A DNA stretch of 64,000 nucleotides from Gamsiella multidivaricata. Taxonomy: Eukaryota; Mortierellomycota; Mortierellomycetes; Mortierellales; Mortierellaceae. The stretch is taken from contig NW_026251710.1 in the NCBI RefSeq assembly GCF_025024155.1, positions 558,001-622,000 of the forward strand, in the 5' to 3' direction. The notes under the pieces are model-generated. The model was not told the origin of the DNA. It searched no databases and saw nothing but the letters and a program-made list of their open reading frames with translations. Shown one piece after another: positions 33,281 to 47,331 of this stretch. The position numbers and the translations under genes were made by a program. How positions within the stretch are numbered: position 1 is the first letter of the stretch; every line of letters begins with the position of its first letter.

Positions 33281-36200
33281 TTACAGACGGTCCAAGAAGC
33301 GGTCCAGGGGAGGGATCTCCTCCTTAAGACCCTTGCGCTTACGGATCGACAAGATCTTCTCCATCAACTTGGGGTCCTCGTTCGAGACACCGTTCATCAA
33401 CTGCCAGTGATCAAAGACCAACTGGGGGAAGGCCTGACCACCGGTGGCCTGACGAAGATCGGCAGTGAATCCGAAGGACTCGGCAACGGGCAAGTGAGCC
33501 TTGACGATGTACATGGGAGTACCGGGGCGCTGCTCCTCACCAATGGTGTGGCCACGACGCTTGTTCAGGACACCGTAGATACCGCCCATGGCCTGCTCAG
33601 GGCAGGTGATCTCGACCAGGTAGACGGGCTCCATCAAACCGGGCTGGGCAACGTAGGCAGCAGCGTAGATGGCGCTACGGCAGGCGGGGATGATCTGTCC
33701 ACCTCCACGATGGATAGCATCGGCGTGGAGGACGACATCCAAGATGTTGAAGCGGCATCCGCGCATGTGCTCCTCAGCAAAGACACCCTCGCGAGTGGCC
33801 CACTGGAAGGCGGCAACGCAGGAATCCTTGATTTCGTTCAAGTAGGCGACTCCCTTGGTCAAGTCAACCATCAAGTTGGCGCCGTTGGCATCGGGACCGA
33901 AGCACCAAATCTTACGGGCCTCCTGGTTGTCCCACTCGAACTCATCCGACAGGATACGGGCACGGGCCTTAAACTCATCACGGGGACCAACCTTGCCGTT
34001 CTCGATGGCGAGCGAAAGCTCCTCACCGAGAGGGGAGGCCTTCATGAAGATACGGTTGTGCTTGTTGGGGGACTTGGCAAGGGCCGTGACGGAGGACTCG
34101 GCCTGGATGGTCTCCTTGTACTGGACGACGGGGTCAGACTTGCGGATAGGGACCTGGGCGTGATCCTCCTCGAGATCCTTCAAGCAAATCTCGAGATGGA
34201 GCTCTCCGGAACCGGCAACGATGTGCTCTCCCGTATCGGAGGTGTAGCAGAGGACGCAAGGATCGGACTTGGACAGACGCTTGAGACCCTCGACCAACTT
34301 TGGCAGATCCGAGGCCTGCTTGCACTCGACGGCGACCTGGACGACGGGCGAGACAGAGAACCTCATGACCTTGAGGTTGTGGGCGGTATCGGAGGTGGTG
34401 ATGGTACCGGACTTGAGCAAGAACTGATCAACACCGACCAAACCGACAATGTTACCGGCAGGGCAGTCCTCAATGGGCTCGACATAGCGACCCATCATGA
34501 GAACGATACGCTGAACAGACTTGATGAACAAGTCGGTCTTGCTGCCGACCTGGTAGTTGGGGCCCTGGATGCGGACCTTGAGACCAGCACGGACGGTACC
34601 GGAGAAGACACGACCGAAGGCGTAGAAGCGACCCTTGTCGGTGGTGGGGACCATCTTGGAGACGTACAACATGAGGGGACCGTTGGGGTCGCAGGCACCG
34701 ATGCTCTTGGCGCACTCATCGTCCTGGGGACCCTCGTACAAGTTCTCGACACGGTACTTCTGGGCGGTGACGGGCGAGGGCAAGTGGATGACAATCATCT
34801 CCAAGAGAGCCTCACCGGCGGGCAAGAACTTCTTCATAACGGTCTTGAGGAGCAACTTGCCCTCCATCTCCTTCTCGTCGTTCTTGAGGGTGATTTCAAG
34901 CTTCTCCAACATGCTGAAGGCGGCCTCCTTCTTGAAGTTCATGATCGAGTCAAAGAGCTTGAAAATGGGGTCCAAGATGAACATGTTGAAGGCACGCTCG
35001 AGGGGCTTGCCGTTGGCATCGGTGTTCTTGGTGGTCCACTTCTTGGTGGCGGGGTTGAAGTAGTTCTCGCCCCACAGCTTGTCCATCATCTTCTGACGGT
35101 CAACGCCGAACTTCTTGGCGTAGCGGACAGCGAACTGACGGATGGTGAAGGCCCATCCGTGAAGACCCGAGGCGAAAGCGACGGTTCCCTGCTCGGGGTA
35201 GACCTGGACATCACCGAGGACCTTGTCGTTGTAGGTGGCAATGATGACGTTGACGGACTCGATGGTGCGCTGGAAGGAGGTGTAGAGATCCTCCTTGGTG
35301 ACCTGCAACTCGAGAAGGGCACGATCGACCTTGTTGATGACAACAACGGGCTTGATGCGCTCACCCAAAGCCTGACGCAAGACGGTCTCGGTCTGGACAC
35401 AGACACCGTCAACGCAGTCGACGACGACGAGGGCACCGTCGGTGACACGAAGAGCAGCGGTAACCTCGGACGAGAAGTCAACGTGCCCGGGGGAATCGAT
35501 CAAGTTGATCAAGAAAGCGGTACCTGAGAAAGGACGCGAAAGGAAAGAAGCCAGAATTAGCTACTTGTTTCTCGCCCCACCTTTTACGCGTTATCGAATG
35601 CCTGCATGGTACAAAATGGCTTACCATCGGACTTCTGCTTGATATCGGGGAGATCCTCCTCGGTCATCTCGAAGAACAGGGAGATGGCAGTGGACTTGAT
35701 GGTAATACCACGCTCCTGCTCGTCCTGGCGGGTATCCATGAAACGGGCATCACCGGCACGGGCCGCCGAGATAATACCGGCCTTGGTGACCAGGGAGTCG
35801 GTAAGGGTGGACTTTCCGTGATCGACGTGGGCGATGACGGACATGTTACGAACGTTCGTAACCTTGTCCATCTGTTACATTCCAAAACCATTTCCGCACA
35901 GACAGTAGAGAAAACCGTTAGCGATCCGTCCGCAGCATTCCCCCCTCTTCACCCTCGCACATATTCAAAACACAGGTCAACTGCGCCCCCCTCCCCCCCT
36001 CTGTCCACTGGAGGGAAACCATGCCAGCGACGATAACGAGAGAGTCTTACGACAGACTCGTTTTCCTGGCTGGCTGGCTGGCTGGCTGTTGCTGGTCTTT
36101 TGCTGGTTCGTGGGGTCTGGTCAGGATCAAGTCCAGATCAGTCCATCGTTTGTTCTTTCCAACGGGGAGAAGAAACAAAAGAATGGCCTGATCTGGGATC

Positions 36201-36340
36201 TGTATTTCCGTAAACAGCACACAAAAAACAACAACGCGCAAAATTTTTTTCCTCTCCTTTTTTTCCCCCCTCCTTCAATTCACGTCAAAGTGTAATAAAC
36301 CTACCAAGGCGCGGATTTGGTCGATAGTGAAGTTAACCAT
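33281..36340 (-). CDS. EEF2: Translation elongation factor 2
   Basis: Three exons: 36340-36305, 35871-35625 and 35523-33281, 841 residues, almost identical in length to yeast eEF2 (842). Exon 1 encodes only [12 protein letters not shown]; exon 2 starts [20 protein letters not shown] with the G1 P-loop. G3 (DSPGH) and G4 (NKVD) follow in exon 3. The diphthamide loop near the C-terminus ([19 protein letters not shown]) keeps its target His. eEF2 drives GTP-dependent ribosomal translocation in the cytosol. Codon choice is strongly biased to C/G-ending codons, as for highly expressed fungal genes, which also leaves a long open frame on the opposite strand. Intron 1 (35872-36304) is 433 bp and carries a TGGC repeat. 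Confidence 0.99.
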
Positions 36341-38774
36341 TTTCTTTCAACTTTCTGCGACGGGGTAAGGGATCGTTGGAAGAGAAGTGACCGGTAGGAG
36401 GGAGGGTTTTGTCGAGTTGGGAAGGTGAGGGGAAAAGAGAAAAAAAAAAAAAAAAAAGAGAGAAAAGAGAAAAAGAGGCGGTTAGTATCTGGATCGTTTT
36501 ATAGACGTTGACTGCGTAATAGAAAAACTAAAAAAAAAAAAAATGAATATCCTGTCCTCCCCATCTCGGAGACAGAAAAAAAAAACTAAGCAGCTACTGC
36601 TCTATTAGAAGTCGAAAGAGAAGGGTTATTACAGAAAACCCCCCCCCCCCCCCTCTTCCTCCCCGAGCGAGGATCCAAGAGGACTCAATGGACGCGAAAA
36701 ATAAAATAAAATAAAAAGAGGGCACAGTTCTCAAAAGAGCAAACTGCAAAGTGAATGCTGCTGCGGTGCAGTGCGTTGTAAAATGTCTTACTGGCAAGTT
36801 GCACAGAAGAGGACAAAAAACGGAGGAGGTGTAACCGACCCTTGCATGTGCAAAATACACGCCCACAGACACACAGCCTGGTCCCCGAAAGGGACGACCT
36901 GTTGTGCCTGCTTGTTTAGCTGGAACAGGAGCAGGAGCAGGAGCAGGAGCAGGAACAGGAACAGGAACGAAAAAAGGGCACATGGCTACTGAAATCCAGG
37001 CACCCTCTTCAGGACCTGCCTGTCAGGTACCAGGCTTGTTTGTGGAACTGAATGTGATCTGCATTGCAGGGCAGGGCGGGCCAGGGGAGGGGGCCAGTAA
37101 TAAAAAAGGGGAGAAGGTGATATAGTCGAAAAGCGTGTGCGCACTGATAGCAAAATTTTTGATACACAAAAAAGGGTGTGTAAGTGGAACAGATCAGAAA
37201 TGAGGTGAATGAATCCACTACAGTCGAGAGAAAGGGATAGATGGGCACAATGGACCGATCGGATAGATGGATGGATGGATGGATGGATGCATAAGCGACT
37301 GGGACTGAACGGATGAGATGGGATGGATGGGGGAGGCACTACACTGTATATATGACCCAGCTACTGAGGGTGTTACATACGATCTTCGTGAATGGGAAAG
37401 GATGGTTCACAAAACAACCGAGAGTGCCTCTTGTAATATTTTTTTTTCCGCGTCCCCCCTCTCTCTCTCGCTATCTGTGGTGGCTTTTATCGGACTGGGA
37501 TCCCCCGCCAGGAGTCCACTTGGTCGTGGTTGGTCAGTTGGACGAGAGAAGAGGCGAGTTTGGGGACTTTTTTCATAGTCCGATGGTGATGATGACAGCA
37601 AAGAAGATGAGAGCGACAAAGCACGAACAGGTGAATATGAGAACCTTGTTTTTTGGCCTTGACTGGTCTATTGCAGGCCAGTATGCGTGTGCGTGTGTGT
37701 GTGTGTGTATGTGGTGTCTTCATGTGCGATCGCGATAGGAACGCTCACTCTGATAGTGTACACCTCCTGGGGAGAAGGGTGAAAAAACGTGCCTGGAATG
37801 ATGGCGCGTAAATGATTTAAGATTTTTGCATGGATGAAAACAACTTGCAGCTGCAGTGATAGTCAGAGGACAGGACACCACTGAACTGATCCATGCGCTG
37901 TGGACGCAGTCAGATACCTCTCTGGGATTGAGTTTAAAAGGGCGAATTTGAATGCTTGGGGCAAAGGTGCTTTGTTAAAGGGACGAGGAGAACCACAGCT
38001 GTGGAGAAATTACGCGGGAACCCGTCGCTTGCCAGTTGTCATCACTATTTTGCCTTGGGGTTCTGGTTGCAGCCGAAATACGACAATGACAATTTTTTTT
38101 ATTGCTACCAATCCGATGAGATCTGGACCCTGTGTCCATTCTGCGAATGTGTCCTTGTGCGTATTCGTTCCTGTCGCGTACAAGAATACACGGATACACG
38201 CATTCGATAACCCAGGAGGGGAGGAAAAGAGATCGCCCTTCAAGAAATAATGACGATATACAATCTTGTGAACGTGTTGACACATGGGGTATACGAATAT
38301 GTGGATTCAGTAGAAGAAATATTGGCTTGAGGATCACGTAAAACTATGCACGCGTTCCGCTTTGTTGGCCCCTGGACTATCAGATTAAACTGCAAAAGGG
38401 GCGGTCTGCTTTTTTTTTTTTTTTTTTTTTTCGCAGGAACCAAACAGAAGAAAAGAATGGCCAGGCGCATGCAAGGCAATCAACCGTATCTGTTCTTCGC
38501 TTATCGCCTCCCTTCTAGTGGTGCAAATCCACGATATGCTTCTGAAAATATATATTGTTAAATACCGATATGGTGAGACAATGCGTATTTGTTTATTACG
38601 TTGTGGATATATGTTACAGGTTTACAACAGCATGTGGAGTACAAACTGATCATTATTAAACGCCCCAAATGATGGAATGGAAAAAAGGAAAAGAAAAAAA
38701 AAAAGGTACTTGTACTGCATGAATGTTGAATGTATATGTTGGATCTGTCTAGCGCGATTCCAGCCTGTTATTAT
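36341..38774. other. Intergenic region, 2.4 kb, upstream of eEF2
   Basis: Long gene-free stretch between the eEF2 start and the 3' end of the acetate-transporter-family gene. It contains A-runs (36442-36458, 36531-36543), a C-run of about 16 near 36640, an AGGAGC/AGGAAC hexamer array at about 36919-36969, a GGAT tetramer array at about 37262-37288 and a T-run of 22 at 38410-38431. Short open frames inside have no recognisable domains. A pyrimidine-rich eEF2 leader is expected just right of 36340. Confidence 0.45.
36919..36969. repeat. Hexanucleotide repeat (AGGAGC/AGGAAC)n
   Basis: About eight imperfect 6-bp copies with a run of AGGAGC units followed by AGGAAC units, in gene-free sequence. 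Confidence 0.85.
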
Positions 38775-39539
38775 TTACACATTATAGGACTCGTCCTTTG
38801 TTCGTCTGAGCAGAGGTCCGACGGGCAGGAGAATATGACTGTTGGAGGGTAACCAGAGCGCGGCGGCACCGTTGTAGAAGGCCATCAAGGCCGTCAACAT
38901 GCCAAAGACCGAGCCAATGCGCTTTGGGTAGTCGCCCTCGCCGTGGTGTGCCAAATCATTGCTCGCCATGAAGACCAGGTGAATGTCCAAGAAGACGAAC
39001 ATAAGGATGGTGGTGATGGTCGATTTCGTCGTGCCGATGGTCAAGATGATGGCGAGGAAGGCCCAAATGAGGACAAAGATACCGTGGGCGTTTTGGTAGA
39101 CATCCGTTCCATATTCGAGATAGGACTCCTTGACTCCTGCGTTGGGGAAAAACATGTAGCCGTACGCGGCCCAGTAGGCACCAAAGGACGAGAAAGCTGT
39201 GGCCTCGAAGGTGTTGCCGACCTTCATGGACCACATGCCAGCGAGGATCTGGACAACACCTCCGTACCACAGCGCAAAGCCCATGAGAAAACTTCCACCG
39301 CCGCCTGGAGGGACACCTGCGCCGATGTTGTATATATTTGCGATCACTACAAAGCACAAACGAGGAATCAAGTAAGTACAGGCGTTCCTTCGTCATTGAG
39401 AGTCATTCCATTTTTCTTTGAGGCAGGGCAGAGGTAGCTTACGGGTGGTGACAGCGAAGGCGAAGAGGCCGAGTGGACCTGGATTACCGTTGGCTGGCTG
39501 GATGATACGCACAGCTGCCATCTGTTGGTTGTCTGCCAT
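38775..39539 (-). CDS. GPR1/FUN34/YaaH (Ato) acetate transporter family protein
   Basis: Two exons, 39539-39443 and 39346-38775, 222 residues. The N-terminal signature NPGPLGLFAFAVTTLIAN is restored by the splice join, matching the NP(A/S)PLGL motif that lines the acetate pathway in this family. Six hydrophobic segments follow, with FGAYWAAYGYMFFP and FVLIWAFLAIILTI typical of Ato proteins. The family exports or imports acetate and ammonium at the plasma membrane, assembled as hexamers. Length fits the short members (about 190-280). Upstream on the minus strand is a GA/GT-rich leader (39560-39610). Confidence 0.93.
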
Positions 39540-41346
39540 TGTTGTAGAAAGGTGTGCTGCGGCGATAGTGGGGAGTATGTGTGTGTGAGTGAGAGAGTGT
39601 GTGTGTGTTAAAGAAGTAGGATATGAAGGAGTGATATGAGTGGTATATATGACGAGGATGATAGATGAGGATGAAGGGAGAGTAGAAGTAAGGGCCGGTG
39701 ACTGGGCCAAGAGCTTGGGGTATTTATTTCAGTTTGATCGCATGGGGGATGGATGAGAAGTAAGGGTGGGGAGGAGGGTGTTCTTCTTGCCGCTGGAGGG
39801 GTATCTTTCCCAAGACCCGAGTGTTCATCGTCGCTATCATGAAGACGTAGTTGAGAATATAAACAGCGCGAGACAAACAAAACAAACAAACAAACAAGCA
39901 AGCAAGCAGGCAAGCGCCCAAGCGACCGTGCAAGCGACGCAGAGGCTCCCCCTCTTGTCGATCCGCAGAGGAAGGGGAAGAGTCTAAGGCTGGGTAGACT
40001 ACTTCTTTTTCCTTCTTTTCCTTTTCTGTTTTTCTGTTTTTCTCTTCTGGCTGGTGGAATGTTTCGGGCTGGAAATAAAAATAACATCCACGCAATCCCA
40101 CCACGCCTAGAGAGACCAAAAAGAAACAGCACGATGACAATCCTGCCCGGAAACCGAATTCCCAATTAGAGCACTGCGATTGGCCTTCTTGATTCACAAA
40201 TGGCCGAGGAGATAGCAGATCTGGGGGCCATTTATCAGCATCTTGTAACCAACCGAATGTCGCCCAGGCAGCACCCGATCCTTGGATCTGCAAGAGAACA
40301 ATGGAAGGAGGGGAGGGGCAGGCTGTTGTGTTGTGTTTAGGCTACAGAACCTAGTCTAGAACGATCGATATCAATGATGCGTGGATGCTGCCTGCCTGCA
40401 GCGCATGCGGCATGCATGCAGGGAACAATCCAATAGCCCTCTAGACGGGGTCTATTTTTCTTGCTGGTCCCATTGGTGCAGCGGCCGGGTTGCCAACTGC
40501 AGCCATTTTTGGGGAGGGACAATGGACTCCGCCCAAAAAAAAAATGTTTGATTGCGGATCTTTTCCCCTTTGCCCCGTCGTGTCCAATGCAACCCATCCC
40601 GGGCCATTTTGTTGCAGAGATAGACTCGAACATCCTATCGCCATTAAGGTCTCGTGCATCCCTCGACTTAGCCCTCCGATGGTGTGCCATCTATGGACCA
40701 CCGCCAACCATGCCCGATTGGGGGAGGGGAGAGGAGAGGAAGGGTCTGCCCTTGAGCAGCGATGGATAGGCAGTCCACCATCGCCACATCTCCCTCGCGG
40801 GCCCTGTTGCCTGTTAGTACCATGTATTCTTCACGCTATAGCACAGACCCATAGGCCCATAGACCCGTAGACCCATAGACCCATAGACCCACACGCATTA
40901 AAGCACCCATGCATCACCACCTCCCTTTTTTTTCTTCTTCTTCCTGCCTTTCCAAAGACGTTATTTCCTTTTCATTTCTCCATGAGGGAAAGTATCCCCG
41001 GCAAAGTCCCCCTGTTGACAGAACTGCAAGCACCATCCAACATCCAAAACGCAAACGCGCTCTCTCGGAAAATAGACATAAAAAATGAGCAAAAGCTCTG
41101 TGGACTCGGTCGAGATCCTGGTGCCGACCACACTTTTCCCTCCTCGGAATAGCTCACACCAGTCTCAATCGCTCACTCACCGCTCATCCCACTTTTTCAC
41201 TTTTTTCCGGAATCGCATCTCATCAGATCTCTCATCTCGCTCTCTCCCTTCCTTCCTTCCTTCCTTCTGTGCTCATTCCACTCCTCTCATCCAACCCTCC
41301 TCCCCTCAACCATCGCCGCCCCACCAGAAGAGATCTCAAACCCCCA
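39540..41346. other. Divergent intergenic region, 1.8 kb
   Basis: Between the starts of the acetate-transporter-family gene (minus) and the PC-esterase-like gene (plus). It contains a CAAA/CAAG tetramer array at about 39874-39925, an AGACCCAT-type 8-bp array at about 40845-40892, and a CTTC-rich leader at 41245-41265. No gene is supported. Confidence 0.45.
40845..40892. repeat. Short 8-bp tandem array (AGACCCAT)n
   Basis: Five to six imperfect units. The C-rich strand resembles degenerate telomere-like sequence, but the unit is not a known telomere repeat. Confidence 0.75.
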
Positions 41347-43143
<1,797 letters not shown>

Positions 43144-43315
43144 GTGTAGAGAAAAAAAAAAAAAAAAAAAAAAAACATAAATGAATAGATAAATAAAGGT
43201 CATATTTAGTAAGTACACTGCCATTTTTTTCATCCCGGCCAGACCATTCATCTTTTTTAAAGCGTTTCTCTTTGATGGTATATAACACATGTGTAATTCT
43301 AAAGATGTATGGTAG

Positions 43316-45166
43316 CTATGAAACTGCAACAGGAACGGAAACAGAGTCCATGGGCATGGACCCCAAGATCCCCGTTGTTGTTGTCGACACCATGTGCGTG
43401 GACGCGTCGCTCTGAGGCATGGTGGGTTCTATGTGCTGCCGCTCTGTCCACATAGCGCCATCCTCCGCTTGCTCCTCCGGGGACTCTGGTCCCTCCACCA
43501 CTATGACAATTCCGGAATTCTCAGTCTCGGCCTCTTCGCTCGTATCGTCACCCGTCTCTTCTGGTTCCTGCTGCTGCTCCGGCGCTTGATGAATCCCCAG
43601 ACCCACACCTCCGAGACGACTACGTTCCAACAATTCGAGCTGTTGCTGAAGGTTCACAACCTGTCCAGATCCCTCCGCTCGACTGTTGCTGCTGCTCTCT
43701 TCACCGCTCACTCTCAGATCCTGTTGCTGCTGCTGTTGCTGTTGCTGGACGACATTCTTCCTCAACAGCGCGACCTGCATCCTCTGGATCAACAACTTGG
43801 AGGACTCTCCAAATGTCGACGCCCTGGTCCTCACACCCGGACGCCTCTGTCTCTGTCTCTGTCCTTGTCCCTGACGGCCTTCTTCCATAATACTGCTGCT
43901 ACTCGCGCCGTCCTGGGATACAAACGTGGGTGTGTGATACGATGGCTGGGAGTGCGATCGGTCTTGTAACCGTATCGCTTCGTATTGCGCCTGCACCTGT
44001 ATCCGTGCTGTTTCTGGATCCTGCAATGAGAGCCGAGAATGTGACATGGACGATAACGAAGCAGCGTAGAGCGCTCGACCGCGTTGATGTTCCTCCAGAT
44101 GAAGCTGATGCGGGATATCCGGGGAGAACTCGAGCGAGTACCGTGGTGTCGGCGGCAACTCTCCTTCTCCTCCAACTTGGGCCCCGTGAGGCTGGTACGG
44201 TTGACTCGAGGAGATCGTATGGGCGCGTGTGCGGACATGGTGTCCAAAGTAATCGTCCGGAGCGCCCCGCCCCGCTGCCGACATGGGCGAAAGCATCATC
44301 GTCTGAGCATCCGATGCAGAGTGAGAGTGATGATGGCTGTAACGAGGATGTGTGAGCGGCGATCGATCAACAACTCTGTTGGGGACGTCGTACGAGGGCG
44401 GAGCCGGCAGTCGGGCGAGGTTCAGGGTCTCCTGGTCGAGAATCCGAGGTGAGGGCGCCGTCCTGATCGAGGAGGGCGTGATCGAATGAGAGGACGAGGC
44501 GAGTACTGCAGGACTGGGTAGACCTGGTGATGTTTGAAAGCTCAGTTGAGTCGCCAATGGTTCTTCCTGTGGTCCTGATGCTAGTGATGATGCCCGTTCG
44601 GTACTGATCCCTGCTGAAGATGTCTCGGTGTTCTCGGTGGGGTTTTCTACAGAGGCTGTGATAGGGAATGGGAAGGAGGAATAGGTGCGTTGGTGATGCG
44701 GAGAGGAGGGCACGAGTGGGTCCTCGTCCGGGGAGATGTAATGGTGACCGCTGTCCTCGGAGGGCGAGTGAACAAGGATCGGCCGCACGGGTGGGACGAC
44801 ATCCGGGGGCAGCTCATGCTCGTAGATGCAGACGGGGTCCAGCGCATGGTCCACATAGAACGGAGGCAGGTTGCTATCTGCTCACATAACATGCAAGATA
44901 AAGAGCGTATTAGACAACATGTTACACAACACAAACCCGTCAAGACGCCAGAAGAAAAAAAAAGAAAGAAGAAAAAAAAAAAAAAGAGGAATGAGACTCA
45001 TGTGCTTACCGACGACTTGCTGCATCCGTTGGTGAATCACTTGCTCTTGTACCCGGACCTCCTTCATGTCCCTGCGGTGCTTGCCGTAGAGGATCCCGAC
45101 GCAGGTGCCGAGCAGGAGAAGCACTCCGGCGACAATGCCAACGTATACTCCAGCCTGTGAGCCCAT
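43316..45166 (-). CDS. Single-pass membrane protein with Pro/Ser/Gln-rich tail
   Basis: Two exons, 45166-45010 and 44877-43316, 572 residues. Residues 5-27 form one strong transmembrane segment (AGVYVGIVAGVLLLLGTCV) followed at once by the basic stop YGKHRRDMKEVRVQ. Only a few residues would face the outside, so the bulk should be cytoplasmic. The tail is disordered and rich in Pro, Ser, His and Gln, with a Gln run of about nine and acidic C-terminal stretches. Conserved-looking short segments include LARLPAPPSYD (a PPxY-like motif), which could bind WW-domain proteins such as Rsp5-type ubiquitin ligases. No enzymatic domain is visible. Similar fungal membrane adaptors exist, but I do not recognise the family. 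The two stop codons of this gene and the PC-esterase-like gene face each other 172 bp apart. Confidence 0.68.
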
Positions 45167-46145
45167 GTTGTTATCGTAGAGGAGGAGGGGAGTAGGTGTG
45201 TTAGTGGGGTCTTGGCTTGGGAAGGCTGTCTCAGAGAGGGGTGAGGTGGGGAAAGGAGGGTATCAATTAGGGCGGAGGGAAGGAATGGGTGAGGGTTGGC
45301 AACAGTCGAGAATGTAATGGAGCCGGAGGAAGGAACAACAAAAGCGAGTCGAGTCGAGTCGAGTCGAGTGAGAGAGAGAGAGAGTGAGAGAGAGTGAGTG
45401 AGTGGCCGGGCTGTTTGTTCCCCCCCGCCCGCCTCGGCCGTTTATGATAGTTTCAATTTAGTTTGCGATGGGTTTAGTGCACACGATTATTTATGGGAAT
45501 CAGGGACGAGTGGGTGAGCCAGAGACCGGTTCCACCGTATCTGATTCGAGGCGGGAGGGAGACGGGCGGTTGCATGCTGCCGCCTGAGTGGTGTCTGACT
45601 TGGGGCGATCTAGTCCCCGTAGTCCGCTACTACTTCGATAGTGTGCTTGTGTAATAGACTGTGTTATTCGCTATTAGAGTAGAGTCATTATTCCGTATGC
45701 ATGGATGAATGTATGGATGGAATTCTGGAATAGCAAGCTCGAGTAGGGGCATCCCCCAGCGGTCCAATCGGGACCAGACCCTTCGAGCCAATTGAGGGGC
45801 ACAAGCGGCGGAGAGCCTTGGGAACCAGGCCGTGCAGCGTCAGCGTCAGCGTCAGCGTCGGCATGTCCAGTCATACAACATGCCATGCATATGTAAGGGC
45901 CTCATTGAGGGGTAGAGGAGACACACCGACACACACACAGCACACATCTGCTGCTCACCGCCTGCTCCACTCCTCTACAAAGCGCGCCTCCAAGCCCTAC
46001 AACAGAAACCGCCGTGGACTGCAGACACCGCAACAGGAAACAGGAAACAGGAAACAGGATACAACGCATACCAAGGAGGACCATAGCTAAGCACTCGATC
46101 GCTGACATCACATCACATCACATCACATACGACCAATACACAAGC
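45167..46145. promoter_or_regulatory. Divergent intergenic region, 1 kb
   Basis: Between the start of the membrane-protein gene (minus) and the phosphatase (plus). Simple repeats sit on both sides: GAGTC units and GA dinucleotides at 45348-45400, CAGCGT units at 45837-45860, ACAGGAA units at 46026-46060 and CATCA units at 46105-46128, just before the phosphatase ATG. No gene is recognisable. Confidence 0.45.
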
Positions 46146-46995
<850 letters not shown>

Positions 46996-47331
46996 AAAAA
47001 AGCACGAAAAATCCAACCCCCCGTCGGTCAACATGGGTCTTGAGGGCCGTTGCTCGGGATGATGCACGGGTAACTAGAAAGGAGACATCCCTGGGCACCA
47101 GTGTCTGCTGGTACCGTATAAGAACTCTTACACATTTTTTTGGCTCCGCAATGGGTTCACGCACAATAAACCCACAGCAAACCAGGGGGGGGGGGGGGAA
47201 AAAAGACACTTTTTTGAATACGATTGAAGATATGAGACTGGAGATCAAGGTTCGCCGTTGCAATCTTCTAAGCAGAGCCATACTCCGGCCTCATCTCACA
47301 ATTCCTCCATTCTGTCGAGATCTCATTCTCC
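46996..47331. other. Short intergenic spacer with G-run
   Basis: 336 bp between the phosphatase stop and the reductase start, both on plus. It contains a G-run of about 14 near 47186-47199. No gene is recognisable. It must hold the 3' end of the phosphatase transcript and the promoter of the next gene. Confidence 0.5.

Noticed and set aside
33407..35527. 706-codon open frame on plus, antisense to eEF2
   Set aside because: Composition is Gly/Leu/Asp/Val-rich and repetitive, as expected from the complement of strongly biased eEF2 codons. It has no domain, and the minus strand is an unmistakable eEF2.
40845..40892. Possible interstitial telomere repeat
   Set aside because: The unit is AGACCCAT-like, too short an array and not the TTAGGG-type repeat of fungi.
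44668..45160. Plus-strand frames over the membrane-protein gene start
   Set aside because: Opposite-strand shadow of the disordered tail and membrane exon.
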